DNA from: Epiperipatus broadwayi
Lineage: Eukaryota > Onychophora > Udeonychophora > Euonychophora > Peripatidae
Length of the DNA stretch: 64,000 nucleotides
NCBI GenBank assembly: GCA_028023455.1
Contig: JAQFVV010006208.1
Location: 6,682,963 to 6,746,962 of the forward strand
Direction of reading: 5' to 3'
In this document: piece after piece, positions 33,515 through 44,765 of the stretch
How the letters are laid out: each line of letters opens with the position of its first letter
Numbering within the stretch: position 1 is the stretch's first letter
Program-made: the position numbers and the translations under genes
Notes under the pieces: generated by a model
Seen by the model: only the letters and a program-made list of their open reading frames with translations
Told to the model about the DNA's origin: nothing
Databases searched by the model: none

Positions 33515-33845
33515 ACCACTAAACATTACATGATCACCATTTCTCATGCGTGCACCTAACTGTTATTAAAACAGGCAAAAATCTCCATACAGTACTGCCA
33601 CTCACTGCCAGACAGAGTAATCAATAGATTCCAGTAGGTTTGTACATAAAATCTCCATCAATTGCCTACTCATTCAATATATCGCTAGACTAGTTTCTGG
33701 CTGTGGTCTTCATCAGTGCTGGAGATATTGAATGAATAGGCACTAGATTGGGGGATTTTATGCGCATGCCTTCTGGCATCCATTGATTACCCTGGCTGGC
33801 ACTGAGTGGCACTACTGTATGTAAGAGTTTTGCCTGTTTTAAACA
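33515..33845. mobile_element. family A element with arm break at ribozyme cleavage site
   Basis: Left arm from aaacattacatgatcacca, a minus-strand hammerhead with CTGATGA but shortened stem II (ctggctgtggtctt). The right arm starts at ctggagatattg (33719), exactly at the base equivalent to C17, next to the cleavage bond. Right end ggcactactgtatgtaagag. Confidence 0.68.
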
Positions 33846-33944
33846 CTTAAATTAATGTACATTCTGTACAACATGCATTTAAACACACCTATATATTTAT
33901 AATTCTAAAATGCATTTTTATTCTTATTTTATTTATTAATATAG

Positions 33945-34238
33945 ATGCTCCAGATATACCACTAAAATTAAAACTTGTAGAAGCTTCACCAGATTCCATT
34001 ACTTTATCCTGGGAAGCTCCAGCAGAAGATGGTGGAAGTGAGATTATGAATTATGTAGTTGAAAAAAGAACTGTAGGAAGACTTGCTTGGCAAAAAGTAG
34101 CCACAACACAGGAAAAAGTATATTCAGTACCAAATCTCATAGAAGATAATGAATATGAATTTAAAGTTTCTGCTGAAAATAAATATGGTATTAGTGAAGG
34201 AGCTGAGATAGGACCTATAACAGCTTCATTTTCATTCG
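33945..34238 (+). CDS. Fn3 domain exon (A-type), second super-repeat
   Basis: Exon of 294 nt (98 codons), frame from 33947, acceptor atag, strong donor gtaagt, phase 1. It encodes a complete Fn3 domain: APDIPLKLKLVEASPDSITL, SWEAPAEDGGSEIMNYVVEK with the core Trp, RTVGRLAWQKVATTQEKV, NLIEDNEYEFKVSAENKYG and EGAEIGPITASFSFG. It is the direct counterpart of the exons at 2.9 and 55.0 kb. The DGG and VGR-x-W motifs are shared by all three, except that the 55.0-kb copy has ADH for DGG. Confidence 0.93.
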
Positions 34239-34949
34239 GTAAGTAGAAACTTTTGTTCATACGATTTTCTTTTTCGGGTATCATATATTTAGTATACTGC
34301 CTTTAATATTTATTACACAAGTATGGTTGGTCATGTTTAAATATTTTTTCATTAAGATAAATTCACAATAAAAATTATTTAAGACATTGGAGCCTTCTTA
34401 AAAGTATTTACATATACTTCTTGTGCACTTAATAAGTAATTACAACTTTACAATAGTTTATATATTTCTAGTATAAAGATCGTAATATTAACTCTTTGTA
34501 AATCGCAAGATTTCACGAATGTTAATTTGTATAGAAAATAGTGGACTTAAACAGTGGAGAGAATAACGACTTCATGCTCCCAAATCAAGATGCTTCAGAT
34601 TGGCCTATATAAGTTTAAAGTTAGGTTAAAGATAAGATGGCCGCTCTTATCTTTATAAAAGTCGCTATCTTGTGTCATGGTTTGAGAGGTCCCTCTATTG
34701 GCAAAATCAAGAAATTTCTTGACTATTATAAATTTCAAGGTACATTTGATACAAGTTAAAGCCTGTCTTAAAAGTATTTACATATACTTCCTGTGCACTT
34801 AATAAATAATTACAACTTTACAATAAAAATTATTGTAATGACATATTATTATTATTAATTTATCGGATAAAAAAGGGAGAGAATTAAATCCATAACTCTA
34901 AATCTTTCAGCCTATTGCTATACTTTCAGATATCCATAATTATATTTAC

Positions 34950-35065
34950 TCTCCAATAAACATCACATGATCACCATTTTTTATGCTTGCCTATAACTGT
35001 TATTAAAACAGGCAAAACTCTCTATATGTATTGCCACTCGGTGCAAGCCGGAGTATAGAGAGTTT
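34950..35065. repeat. family A element, internally deleted
   Basis: aaacatcacatgatcaccat, aaaactctctatatgtattg and ccggagtatagagagttttc: only the two outer ends remain, joined without the ribozyme. Confidence 0.6.
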
Positions 35066-35494
35066 TCCTGTTTTTATATTTACTTTCTAAAGATCATCAA
35101 TCAACTTCTTTTCTTCCTTACTTCTGTAAATCTCCTCTTAATATATTTTTCATAATTTTTTTGCATATCTATTTTATCTTTTATTTTATAATTTCCTTGA
35201 TAACTAATTTACTTCAACATTTCAAATATTTTTATTTTTCAAACCCACAAGTCAAAAGCTTATATTTTTTTTCACAAAAACTCTGCTAATTTTCACAGCG
35301 TAAACTACACTCTAGAAAAAAAAATTCTACTAATTTTTTTTTAATTTCAATTTTAATGGGATACAGAATTATCTATATTGAAAGCCTGATTAATCATAGC
35401 AATTTTCATTTTCATATCTTTGACATTATATCCATCATCAAAAAAATAACTTTCTAAATATTTATAACCCTAACCTTCTTCACCACATCCTGGA

Positions 35495-35830
35495 TCTTAA
35501 ACCACTAAATATCACATGATCTCTATTCCCTTATACTATTAAAAGAGAGGCAAAACTCTCCATATAGTATGTCTTCATTTTGGGCATATAGCTTTATAAT
35601 TAAATTAAAAAGATAAAAGGTGGCTGCTAGAGGGTCACATTAAATTCTAAGATCTAAGTGCAATGTTCTCAAATCCAAGGCTTAATGCACCGATGAAAGC
35701 CACAAGCTAGTCTGGGGATGTTGAATGAATAGGTGCTAGATAGGATTTTATGCACAAATTTTCTTGTATCCATTGATTCCTTGGTGGCATTACTGGATGG
35801 AGAGTTTTGCCTCTGTTTTAACATCCTGAA
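35495..35830. repeat. family A element, decayed
   Basis: aaatatcacatgatctctat, aaaactctccatatagtatg, the inner gataaaaggtggctgctaga block, a broken ribozyme (caccgatgaaagcc, no GAAA), then the arm and ggatggagagttttgcc. Confidence 0.6.
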
Positions 35831-36354
35831 TGATTGTTGCTCTTAAACTATTACATCTAGATCTACAATTACATTAAATGCATTAGTTTTCACCATAACG
35901 TCTTCACCATGACATGAACAAAACTTATACAATGAATTTTTCTTCTATAAATTTTAATTTCATTTTTGTCAAAAATACATTTATAAGAAGTCCATTTAAT
36001 AAAATATCAAACAATCCGAGATATACACAACATTAATTTCATGCCCTATCGCTTTGTTGTATAAGAAAATTATTTAGCCCCAAAATATTTTTTTTGACTA
36101 TTTAACCTTATAAATAGTCCTTAGTAGTAACCCCAGCTCAAAGTACTTCAATCACTAACAAGTACATTTGGAACTGGAATTGAGACACGAGTTCGCGCTG
36201 ACAAAGTTTGTATGTTTTGATAGCTCTTTTTAGGGTTCCCCTGGGTTGCCACAGAAGTGGAAGAGACCTAAAAAATATGGTCTAAAATGACCCTGTCTAG
36301 ATATGTTGTCATGCCACAGAAAGCAGAAGATAAGTATTATAAATCTAATTTTTT

Positions 36355-36480
36355 TCTAAATGTAGGTACATAGAATGTAAAAACTCTACTTGATACAAAT
36401 TTCAAGACCAGAATGGAGAACTGCACTGATGAATGAGTGTCAAGATTTACAATAAATATAGCTGTTCTCATTTTAACATT
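36355..36480 (+). pseudogene. LINE endonuclease N-terminal fragment
   Basis: Broken plus-strand frame reading GT-stop-NVKTLLDTN, then in a shifted frame PEWRTALMNECQD and INIAVL. This follows the GTWNVRTLL ... R-x-AL ... IDIAAL start of the apurinic-type endonuclease in RTE/jockey-like LINEs. Only about 40 residues remain, with a stop and a frameshift. Confidence 0.5.
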
Positions 36481-36989
36481 GTTATGTTGTAACTGTTTTT
36501 ATACATCAGAATGAGGCTGAAGCTATTATAGCAAAATATATATAATTATAAGAAATTGACAAGCATCCAAACTATAGTATATAAATTATCTAATAATGGC
36601 TACAGTTATATCTTTTTTGAAAACAACTACTTCTTTCCTGAAATGAAAATATATATAAAATAAAGATAAAACTAATATATTTCATCCAAAATAAGGCATA
36701 TAGGTTATGGCAGTTCAGAAGACAATGTAGTAAGTCAAACTAGGAGCATTTATTTATTTAACGGTAAGTAAATTATAAAAAGTAATCATCTTTTTCCTCA
36801 CAAGCCCCATTAAACATTGGTGTTTAGTCTGCAGAGTTATTCTTGCCCAGCCACAAGATAGACACTTTAAGGAAATAAGAGCAGCCTTCTTATTATCGAA
36901 CTCAAATTAAAGTATATTATCTGATCTTTAGCGTCTAGAAGTGAGAGCGTAAATATATATATCATTTACTTTTAAATCCATTTCTTATT

Positions 36990-37480
36990 TTTCATATTCT
37001 TATTAGGGTAATGTATTTTCTTCCCACAACAATTGCAAGAGGAACGGAACAAACAACTTACAGTCAAATACATATACTAATAATAATGTTTAGAGAAACA
37101 GATTTATTTACAATAATGGTCCGATCTGCAACAAATTTGTTATCTATATAATTAACTATCAGTGATTTCAGCATTCAATAGATTCTATAAAATTTGCTAC
37201 TCTTAACTATTCTATACCCTAACAATATTATATCCTCGGTGGCCCTTGAGGCTTACATAAAATAAGATAAGGTTATTATTATCTGTAAAACTCTTCTTAG
37301 CTTTTGGTATCTTCAGAACTCAGTCTCTGGGTTCTCCTTCTTTGCTGATCTGCTTTGCAAAAGTGTTGAATTCCAATATGCTGAACATTATAAGTTCATT
37401 CTACTGGTGACATACACAGCAACGAAATAAGAAAAGATGCCACTGCTCGTCAAAATGCAATTTATGTAATCCCCACCTCT
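36990..37480 (-). mobile_element. LTR-like fragment
   Basis: Contains tcggtggcccttgaggctta and a ttcagaactcagtctctggg block, resembling ctggtggcccttgaggcaca and the following region at 44.51-44.7 kb. Preceded by gagaaacagatttatttaca, typical of the edge of such an LTR. No coding part attached. Confidence 0.4.
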
Positions 37481-37831
37481 GTTTTTTCTTTGGCTACCCT
37501 TATTAATTTAACTCTTTTTTGCTGGATTACTTAGTGCACTCAATGGATATTCTGTTATTGTTTCCATATCTAATTCTTTGATCTGTTGTCAATGTTTATC
37601 TGTAATTCTTTTTTTATCATTTACTTAGTCCAAAGTTTCAAATATAACATTTCACAAAGTTTTTATTTCTACATTCCATTATAGTTATTATCTTCATTTA
37701 TTTAAAATTGTTTACATTCTTTACTTCTGACTCTTTTTCTTTCAGATTTAAATGCTACTTTTCCTATTTTACATTATTTACTTTTACTTCCAGGATACTT
37801 TTTTCTATTCACATCTATATTGATTTTAAAC

Positions 37832-38035
37832 AAAGGCAAAACTCTCCATACAGTAGCGCCACCCTGTGCCAACCAGAGTAATCAATAAATGCCAGAAGGC
37901 TTGTGCATAAAATCCCTATCTAGTGCCTACTCATCCAATATCCCCAGAGTAGTTTCGGTATGGAGAGTTTTGCCTTTGTTTACAATAATTATGTGCTAGT
38001 ATGAGATGGTGATCATGTGATGTTTAGTGGTTCTA
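37832..38035. repeat. family A element, internally deleted
   Basis: Left arm caaaactctccatacagtag through atccaatatccccagagtag, then only tttc of the ribozyme, joined to ggtatggagagttttgcctt and ggtgatcatgtgatgtttag. Confidence 0.65.
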
Positions 38036-38199
38036 TATTGATTTTGTATACAAATAAAACAATTAAGCACTTCTGAAATTTTTAGATTTACTCTGTGCCA
38101 ATATTAAATGATATTAAATTATGTAATATTTGGTTACTTTTACAAGCTTTGTGTTTTAGATTGTAACAAACTAATAAAGTTCTTTTAATTATTTTACAG

Positions 38200-38502
38200 T
38201 TACTCCTGATATTGTTTCTACACCACTTGTCACCTCAGTCAAAAAAGATTCAGCCATAATTAAGTGGCAGCCTCCTAAAGATGATGGTGGAACCCCTATT
38301 ACAGGATACTATATAGAGAAACGATCAGGTGCTAATCCTCAATGGATACGAGTTTGTAAAGAAAAAATAACAACGTCATCTTATGAAGTAAAAGACTTGG
38401 AAGAAGGTGAAAACTATGAATTCAGAATTATAGCCGAAAACAAAGCTGGGGAAAGCGAGCCCAGCAGGGCATCTCAAATTATAACAGCTAAAGAACAAAT
38501 AG
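38200..38502 (+). CDS. Fn3 domain exon (B-type), second super-repeat
   Basis: Exon of 303 nt (101 codons), frame from 38202, acceptor acag, donor gtcaaa (weak), phase 1. It encodes a complete Fn3 domain: TPDIVSTPLVTSVKKDSAII, KWQPPKDDGGTPITGYYIEK with the core Trp, RSGANPQWIRVCKEKITTSS, LEEGENYEFRIIAENKAGE and SEPSRASQIITAKEQIG. Same length and pattern as the exons at 11.1 and 60.5 kb. Reading through the following 81-bp intron hits a stop within five codons, so splicing is needed. Confidence 0.93.
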
Positions 38503-38583
38503 GTCAAACATTTTAATGTCTATACTTTACATTTTTATAACTCTCATCTTTTAGATATATTTATTTGTATCATCTTATTTTAG
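38503..38583 (+). other. 81-bp intron between Fn3(B) and linker
   Basis: Donor gtcaaa, acceptor ttttag. It is by far the smallest intron in the window and is free of repeats, whereas its paralogue at 11404-16494 is 5.1 kb. Confidence 0.85.
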
Positions 38584-38700
38584 TTCCCGACTTTTCTGAA
38601 GAAATTACTATGATATCGCAAGAAAAATCAGTTCTTTCAGAAACTCTTCAGGAAGTTATAGATGAAAAGTATTTAATAAAGGTAGAGGAAAAGCAAAAAG
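38584..38700 (+). CDS. acidic linker exon, second super-repeat
   Basis: Exon of 117 nt (39 codons), acceptor ttttag, donor gtaaga, phase 1 both sides. The product begins VPDFSEEITMISQEKSVLSE and ends DEKYLIKVEEKQKG: charged, Glu/Lys-rich, no domain, probably flexible or partly helical. It is nine codons shorter than the linker at 16.5 kb and shares only its position, phase and acidic character. It joins Fn3(B) to the Ig domain at 48.7 kb. Confidence 0.82.
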
Positions 38701-38844
38701 GTAAGAATTTTAATAACTATAAATATTAAGTTTGTTTATTATGTTTTATACTATATATTCGGAAATAATCTTATCAATAATATTATTCTCTAAAGCAGTA
38801 TATAATTTTGCTTATACTGAATATTTCTTATGCGTAACTAGAAG

Positions 38845-39115
38845 GATTTGAACTCTATTAGTCCTCCACTCCATCTCAAGTAACCGGTACACCTGACCAC
38901 ACACATGCAAAAAAGATTAATGATCTCTGATTGTATATATGTGTGGGAGATTATGATTGGGCCCAACTGATGAGTGCTGGTTTTACATGAAATATATATA
39001 TATTGGGGATCATTTATCTTTTCCCCATGCGTATTGTCATGTGTATCAGTTGCTTGGGATGGAGTGGAGGATGAATAAATTGAAAAATCCTGAGTTCAAA
39101 TCCCTCTTAGAACAA
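38845..39115. mobile_element. foldback element family H
   Basis: Left arm tagaaggatttgaactctat and tccatctcaagtaaccggta; right arm atcagttgcttgggatggag and gagttcaaatccctcttaga. A single plus-strand hammerhead lies near the centre. Confidence 0.72.
38963..39006 (+). ncRNA. hammerhead ribozyme (family H)
   Basis: Stem I CCAA (38963-38966) with TTGG (39003-39006), CTGATGA (38967-38973), GAAA (38989-38992), and AUA 5' of TTGG. Stem II GTG...CAT is weaker than in the 23.0-kb copy and the stem III loop is longer (TA run). Confidence 0.65.
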
Positions 39116-39194
39116 ATGCAGATATACATACAACATTTTGAGAGCATTTCTCTACAACTGATCATCCCTTTGTTCCTTCATCTGTCAACATCGT

Positions 39195-39520
39195 GTGTAA
39201 GCCAATAAACATCACATGATCACCATTTCTTATGCTTGCTTATAACTGTTATTAAAACAGGCAAAACTCTCCATACAGTATTGCCACTCAGTGCAAGCCA
39301 GAGTAATCAATGGATGCCAGAAGGCTTGTAGGTGCAGTGCTCTCAGATCCATGGCTCCTCACTGACAAAGGCCACAAGCCAGAAACTCATCTGGGGATAT
39401 TGGATGAGTAGACACTAGATGGGGATTTTATGCATAAGCCTTCTGGCATCCATTGATTACTCTGGCTTGCACTGAGTGGCAATACTGTATGGAGAGTTTT
39501 GCCTGTTTTAATAACATCGT
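39195..39520. mobile_element. family A element, damaged ribozyme
   Basis: Left end aaacatcacatgatcaccat, left arm truncated after ggatgccagaaggcttgta, plus-strand ribozyme with CTGACAA (39362-39368, G8 to A, consistent with CpG decay), GAAA present, then the full right arm to tactgtatggagagttttgc. Confidence 0.7.
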
Positions 39521-40236
39521 GTGTACTGAACACTGTGACAACAAATGAAAAATTAAAGAGGCGTGGCATATCTCAGGTGACAAAAAGTCTTATCGATAGA
39601 AAAGAATCATGCGTATCCCTCTACAAGAGATGACCTATTCTCCCAATTTAATTTTTACATTTAAATTTCATGTAAATTAGCAATAACAGCATATATATAT
39701 ATATACAGTCATTTCCACCTTCCAACTTATCCTATGTCTATGACTTATAGTCGAAAGTCGGCTACGCACATACTATTTAAAAATGTATTTTACAAAAGCT
39801 TTTCTCTATACATTCTTTGTATATCTATACAATAACATTATCATTTATCATGTTTAAATTCATATATATGGATATTATATTTTTAAAATATTCTTTTTGT
39901 TTTTAATTTGAAAAAAAAAATTGTTTGATGATTTAAGAATGTGTATTAGTTTCTAATTTCTTAACTTTAACAACAGCTTTAAAAAAATTATATCAATTGC
40001 GCATTAGTTAAAAGTGAAGTTGATTAATTTTGGGAAAGAATTCATGTGTTTAATGGATTGTAAAAATATTTTTAAATCATCATCAATAATATCAACTTTG
40101 ATTACAGTATAAGAAAAGAGAAGCAAAGGAAAACAGAAAAATCTATTTATTTGAAAATCTTCGCTGTCTTTTAATCTTTTTTGCAACCAAAATAAATATA
40201 TCGACAGTTTACTGAAGCTAATCATATACTTTTAGA

Positions 40237-40445
40237 TTTAAGCCAATAAACATCACATGATCACATGATATAGTGCTCTCAGGTCCAAGGTTCCTCACTG
40301 ACGAAGGCCACAAGCCAGAAACTAGTTTGAGGATATTGGATGAGTAGGCACTAGATAGGGATTTTATGCACAAGCCTTCTGGCATCCACTGATTACTCTG
40401 GCTTACACTGAGTGGCAATACGTATAGAGAGTTTTGCCTGTTTTA
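40237..40445. mobile_element. family A element, left arm lost
   Basis: aaacatcacatgatcacatg joined directly to tagtgctctcaggtccaagg, the plus-strand hammerhead, and the right arm ending tacgtatagagagttttgcc. Confidence 0.7.
40292..40333 (+). ncRNA. hammerhead ribozyme (family A), fully paired stem I
   Basis: TCCTCA (40292-40297) is a perfect complement of TGAGGA (40328-40333). CTGACGA (40298-40304), stem II GGC/GCC, GAAA (40318-40321), CUA-GUU with GUU as triplet. H17 is U, allowed but usually slower than C. Confidence 0.8.
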
Positions 40446-40867
40446 ATACTTTTAGATTTATTATTAATTTTTTGTTACAATTGATCCATGAAAAGTTTAC
40501 CTAGTTTAAGGCCATTTTGGTATCCATAGCTATTTCTGGTTAAGAATTCTACATTTGTCGTATTATGTCACTAATAAATATATAGTTAAAACATTCATGG
40601 TTTCTTATCGTGTGTATGCATTTAAGTGAATACATTTTCTAACATCTGGTAAATTGGAATAATTAACAATATAAACTCTGGAGTACTTGGTGAATCTTGA
40701 TTAAATATAATTGTGATTATGTTAGCCATGATATTTTTGTTGTTTTTTTTATCATTAGATTTATTTGAAATTGTAATTTAATTTTATTTCTAATATTTAA
40801 AACTTTGATTATTATTTCATATTTTATGATTCTTTTATCTTTTTTTATATGGGTGCATATTATGTGT

Positions 40868-41370
40868 TTTTGGTTGGAGTGCTTTTGGTAGAAATAATTT
40901 GATACTAAAAGGAAATATGCCTATGTGTTTGAAAATGAAGGTTTTTAATAAGTGTGTTTTACCAGTTCTTACTTATGGATCTGAGACTTGGACACTTAAT
41001 AGAAGAACAATACAGAGATTTCAGATCACTCAAAGAAGTATGGAGAAATGCATGTTGGGAGTAACAAGAAGAGATCGAAAACGCAATATATGGGTAAGAG
41101 AACAAACAGGTATTACTGACCTCATTGAAAAAATTAAAAGACTGAAGTGGAGTTGGGCTGGACATATTGCTAGAAGAGATGCTAATAGATGGATAATTGA
41201 AATCTTAAACTGGATTCCAAGAGATTTAAAAGACCCAGAAAGAGATCACATGTGAGATGGATTAAGAAAGTGTGCTGGAGTGATGTGGAGAAGAGAAGCT
41301 AAAGATCGAAGAAGATGGATTGAACTTGGAGAGACCTTCATCCTGCAGTGGATTGATAATGGTTGATGAT
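40868..41370 (+). pseudogene. LINE 3' end (RTE/jockey-like RT C-terminus)
   Basis: 5'-truncated copy of a non-LTR retrotransposon. Reads KRK/KMKVFNKCVLPVLTYGSE, TWTLNRRTIQRFQITQRSME, KRLKWSWAGHIARRDANRW and LNWIPRDLKDPERDHM: the conserved region after the reverse transcriptase of RTE/jockey-like elements. A frameshift after ERDHM separates the last part (agtgtgctggagtgatgtgg). It ends in ataatggttgatgatgatga. Confidence 0.82.
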
Positions 41371-42239
41371 GATGATTATGTGTTTATATCTATTTTTTTT
41401 TTTTACCAATTTTCAAATAAATTATTAAAAATGAAAGAATTGATGAAATCAAACCAAAATATATAGTAATGATATAATTCATAATTATTTAATAAAATAA
41501 TTGGATTTTTTTTTTCCATGCTACATTATTCTTGCATCTCTTTTTTTATTTTGGTATCTATTCATTTCTAACGCTTTTTTAAAAATGATTTTATTTAACT
41601 TCTCAGTTTCTGTTTGTTTGTTTGCGTCACATCTTGTAATGAATTTTTAATCCACTTCTATCAAAGAAATTTTCTTTAAATTTTATACACATGTTAATAT
41701 AGATGACAATGTAATATTCAAAGATTGAACAGGCTAATAGTTTTGGTGGGCCATAGACTTCTTAATAAAAAGTCCGTTAAAAATAAAAATAAATGAAGGA
41801 TAAAATGATTTTTTTAATTGTTTATATAAAACTTGCTTATTAAAAAATAGCTGCCTTTATAAAAACAAAAATCTTATAACTAATTTTAAACGATTTTATA
41901 TGCTATTAAATGATTTTATGTACTATATTTTATTTAACTTCTTCTTTTGGTTTGTTTGGATCAAATCTTTTAACCAATTTTTAATCTATTTCTGCAAAAC
42001 AGATTTTTTTCAAGTTTTATACACATGTTCATTATAGTTATTCTTATCTTCTCCTTTTCACTTTCTTTGCATCTTTCTTCATATATTCTTATATATCAAA
42101 CTTTTCTATATATTCTCCTCATATACACTTCAATACTTTTGATTTATTCTATAGGAACAGTTCGAAATAATTAATTAGACCAAAAAATGCCTGCAATTCT
42201 TTGACATTATTTGTTGTTTTTTTCATCTTTTCAATGACT

Positions 42240-43340
42240 TTTCTTTTTCAGGTGAAGGCTGTTTACCTTTGCCAAGATTACATGCCCTAGAAAAACCAAT
42301 TTTTTGTGTTCCATACACCTTTTTGGGCATTTAGTTTTACTCCAAAATTATTTAATTTTGTGCGTACCTTAATCAGTTTTTGACGGAAATTCTTCCGGGT
42401 CCGCAGTTATTAATATATCATCAAAATAGGGTATAACGCCCTCAAATCCCTGCAATAGTGTGTCAATTTTTGCCTAAAGTATATTTGGGGCTGTTGATAT
42501 GCCAAACAGCAACCTATTGTATTTAAATAACCCAAAAGGTGTGGTAAGCATTAATATTTCGGCAGTTTTCTCTGTCAGTGGGATCTGACGGAATACTGGA
42601 TTTAGATCAAGTTTTGCAAAATGTGATGCTTTTTGAAGACTAGCCAGTATCTCTCTTACATTAGGCACAGGGTATGCCCCTTATTTAAAAACTTGTTCAT
42701 GGTTACTCTATAGTCACCGCTTATATGTATGTGACCATTATATTTTATAAATATCACTATAGGTGTATCCCAGTCAGCCATTTCTACAGGTGTCAATATG
42801 CCTTTATTGACCAATGACTGAATTTTTTTCCTCTACCTTTGTTCTTTGAGTGAATAGTTTAATTCACCATTTACCAATTGTGGGGCATGCATTTTCAACT
42901 AGATCAACCTCTACCACGCTTGTAGCTATCATACCTAACTCCTTGGTAAATAAGTCTGGATATTTATTTTTAACTTTTCTTTCGAGGGAATTTTTTATTA
43001 TTATGCTAACTTGAATTCCAATTGCTTTAAACCAATCCCTGCCTATTATAGAGCTGAATCTCCTTTGTATTATATATAGCGGCAATCTAATTATTTTATC
43101 GTAGTAGTTAACTGGGGTCTGTACTTGCCCCAGTAAGGGTAATGCATTACCACTTACATCCTGCGTATTTACATTAGTTTTTTCAAGTTTTAAGCTAGCA
43201 TCTGCTGCTGATAGTGCTCTCCAGTCTATGTATGATATTATACATATTCCTGAGCCATTATCTATTTCCATTGTCATATTTACTCTGCAAACTTCCAATT
43301 CAATCATGAATTGTTGCTGCTCCTTCATCCCTGTATTTTT
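42240..43340 (-). pseudogene. Gypsy-like pol remnant (protease and reverse transcriptase)
   Basis: Minus strand. Protease-like frame at 43328-42864 with MTMEIDNGSGICIISY (DNGSG where active copies have D-T/S-G) and IIGRDWFKAIGI. Then the reverse transcriptase: REILASLQKASHFAKLDLNP, FRQIPLTEKTAEI and PFGLFKYNRLLFGISTAP (42668-42474). The catalytic box PYFDDILIT lies around 42420, out of frame with the former. Frameshifts and missing RNase H and integrase show a dead, truncated copy. The layout fits Ty3/Gypsy elements of the K02A2.6-like kind. Confidence 0.8.
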
Positions 43341-43379
43341 AACAGTAAATTTATTATTGGATTTACCTCCCCTATTCTT

Positions 43380-43910
43380 TTGGCCCTATATTTTCTCTTG
43401 GTTTAATTCATTTCCAGGCTTTCTACACATGTGCAGTGTGTTCCTTAAACCTCATTTAAAACATTTCTCTCCACTTGCACTCTTTTGCTCTATGATCATT
43501 TTTACAGCGGCATTAACATTCCATTTTGCTTCCCTTTTTCAGTTCAAGTTTGCACAGATTACTACATTTTCTCTCGGCTTTAAGAATCTGCGTATTTAGA
43601 CTATTTTCAGTTTTATTTTTAAAACTTGAGCTTGCTCACTTATTAGCTTGTAAGTTAAGCCTTTTTGAATAGTTCTCGCAATCTATCATTGTACATATCC
43701 CAAAGTAATTGATCAAGGAGTCTCTTCTGCATAATCCCTGTACCCGCAATCCTTAGCTAGCTCTCTAAAGGCTGAATTATAATCTTTTATTGATTCCCCT
43801 TTAAACTGTTTCTTATTCCTCAGTTTTAAATGAGCTATATAACAGTATAGCCAAGGACTAAAATACTTAACAATTTCTATATAACTTTTCCCCCCGAGAA
43901 ACACAGAAAT
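43380..43910 (-). pseudogene. Gypsy-like gag remnant
   Basis: Upstream of pol on the minus strand. At 43904-43713: FLGGKSYIEIVKYFSPWLYC, KQFKGESIKDYNSAFREL and AKDCGYRDYAE, a gag core. Around 43415-43465 a zinc-knuckle relic reads KCFK-stop-GLRN, so the second Cys has become a stop. Order gag, protease, RT is as expected. It aligns with the gag at 5.9-6.85 kb. Confidence 0.7.
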
Positions 43911-44479
43911 GCTGCAATTTTTATTTTATTGTCTTGAATACCATTCATGGTAAAAAAGTTTTTTATCTGTGTTACATATAGTGGCCATTCTGCGGTGTTC
44001 TCCATGTCAAACTGTCCTCAGGCTGTTTGTCCAAATGATGACATCTTAGATTGATTATTATTTCTAACCTTCCTTAAAGTAATTACTCCTCTATCTAGGT
44101 TTAAGCTAATGACTGCGCCAGATTTTACTATGTTTTAATCTTAACTTTCTCTTGAATAAGACTAGCAATATAATTTCTATATTAGGTTTTGTTATGTTGT
44201 AATCTTAACCTTCTCTCAAATAAGACTAGCAATCTGATTTCTAAATTTTTACCCTTCTAAGTAAAATAACTAACACCACTGTGGATTAAATTCTAAATTA
44301 ATTGTAATAACAGAGCACTGTGATTCTGATAATATTAATACACATCGTTATATGTTATACATAATACAATATGAATACATATAAGTTCAATTCCACTATA
44401 CACCCTTCCTTAGATATTTTCAGGGAAGTATTAGTCCCTTGCTCAATCATACTTAATATTTAATTAAAGTCACTATTTA

Positions 44480-44765
44480 CCCAACTTCCTGCAAGGTAAA
44501 TATCTTTACTTCTGGTGGCCCTTGAGGCACATATAAATCGTAATAAGATCAGGGTGATCTGTTATAATAAGATTGGAATGATCTGTTTGAACTCTAGACA
44601 GCTTGAGTACCTTCAGGAGCTGAAATCCTGCATCTGGAAACCAAATCCCCATCGATTTCTTCCACTGCTTCATGTTGGTCTACAAACCAGTTGCGCGAAC
44701 TCACACGGGAGGGAGACAAAGACGTTGCTTTCTACCCCCCCCCCAATACTTAAATAGTTTTCTTT
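44480..44765 (-). mobile_element. LTR-like end of the Gypsy-like element
   Basis: Lies at the 5' side of the minus-strand gag. Marked by ctggtggcccttgaggcaca, gatcagggtgatctgttata and ttgctttctacccccccccc, blocks that recur at 21.3 and 37.2 kb. An untranslated gap of about 0.6 kb (43.9-44.5 kb) separates it from gag. Confidence 0.5.

Larger units (their letters stand above)
25353..33944 (+). other. intron between Ig and Fn3(A), GC donor
   Basis: Begins gcaagt, ends atag at 33944. Contains a LINE 3' fragment (25.47-25.61), two foldbacks (26.36-26.52 and 27.20-27.42), two Penelope-like copies (27.9-30.4), a (TA)n run (30.40-30.46), family A copies (30.63-31.0, 33.08-33.50 and 33.51-33.84) and a SINE (32.39-32.50). 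I see nothing identifiable in 25.6-26.36, 26.52-27.19 or 31.0-32.38 kb. Confidence 0.78.
34239..38199 (+). other. intron between Fn3(A) and Fn3(B), second super-repeat
   Basis: Donor gtaagt, acceptor acag ending at 38199. Holds family A pieces (34.95-35.07, 35.50-35.83 and 37.83-38.04), a LINE endonuclease fragment (36.36-36.48) and an LTR-like piece (37.0-37.46). 34.3-34.9 kb has a direct duplication of agtatttacatatacttc (about 34400 and 34765), otherwise nothing identified. Confidence 0.78.
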
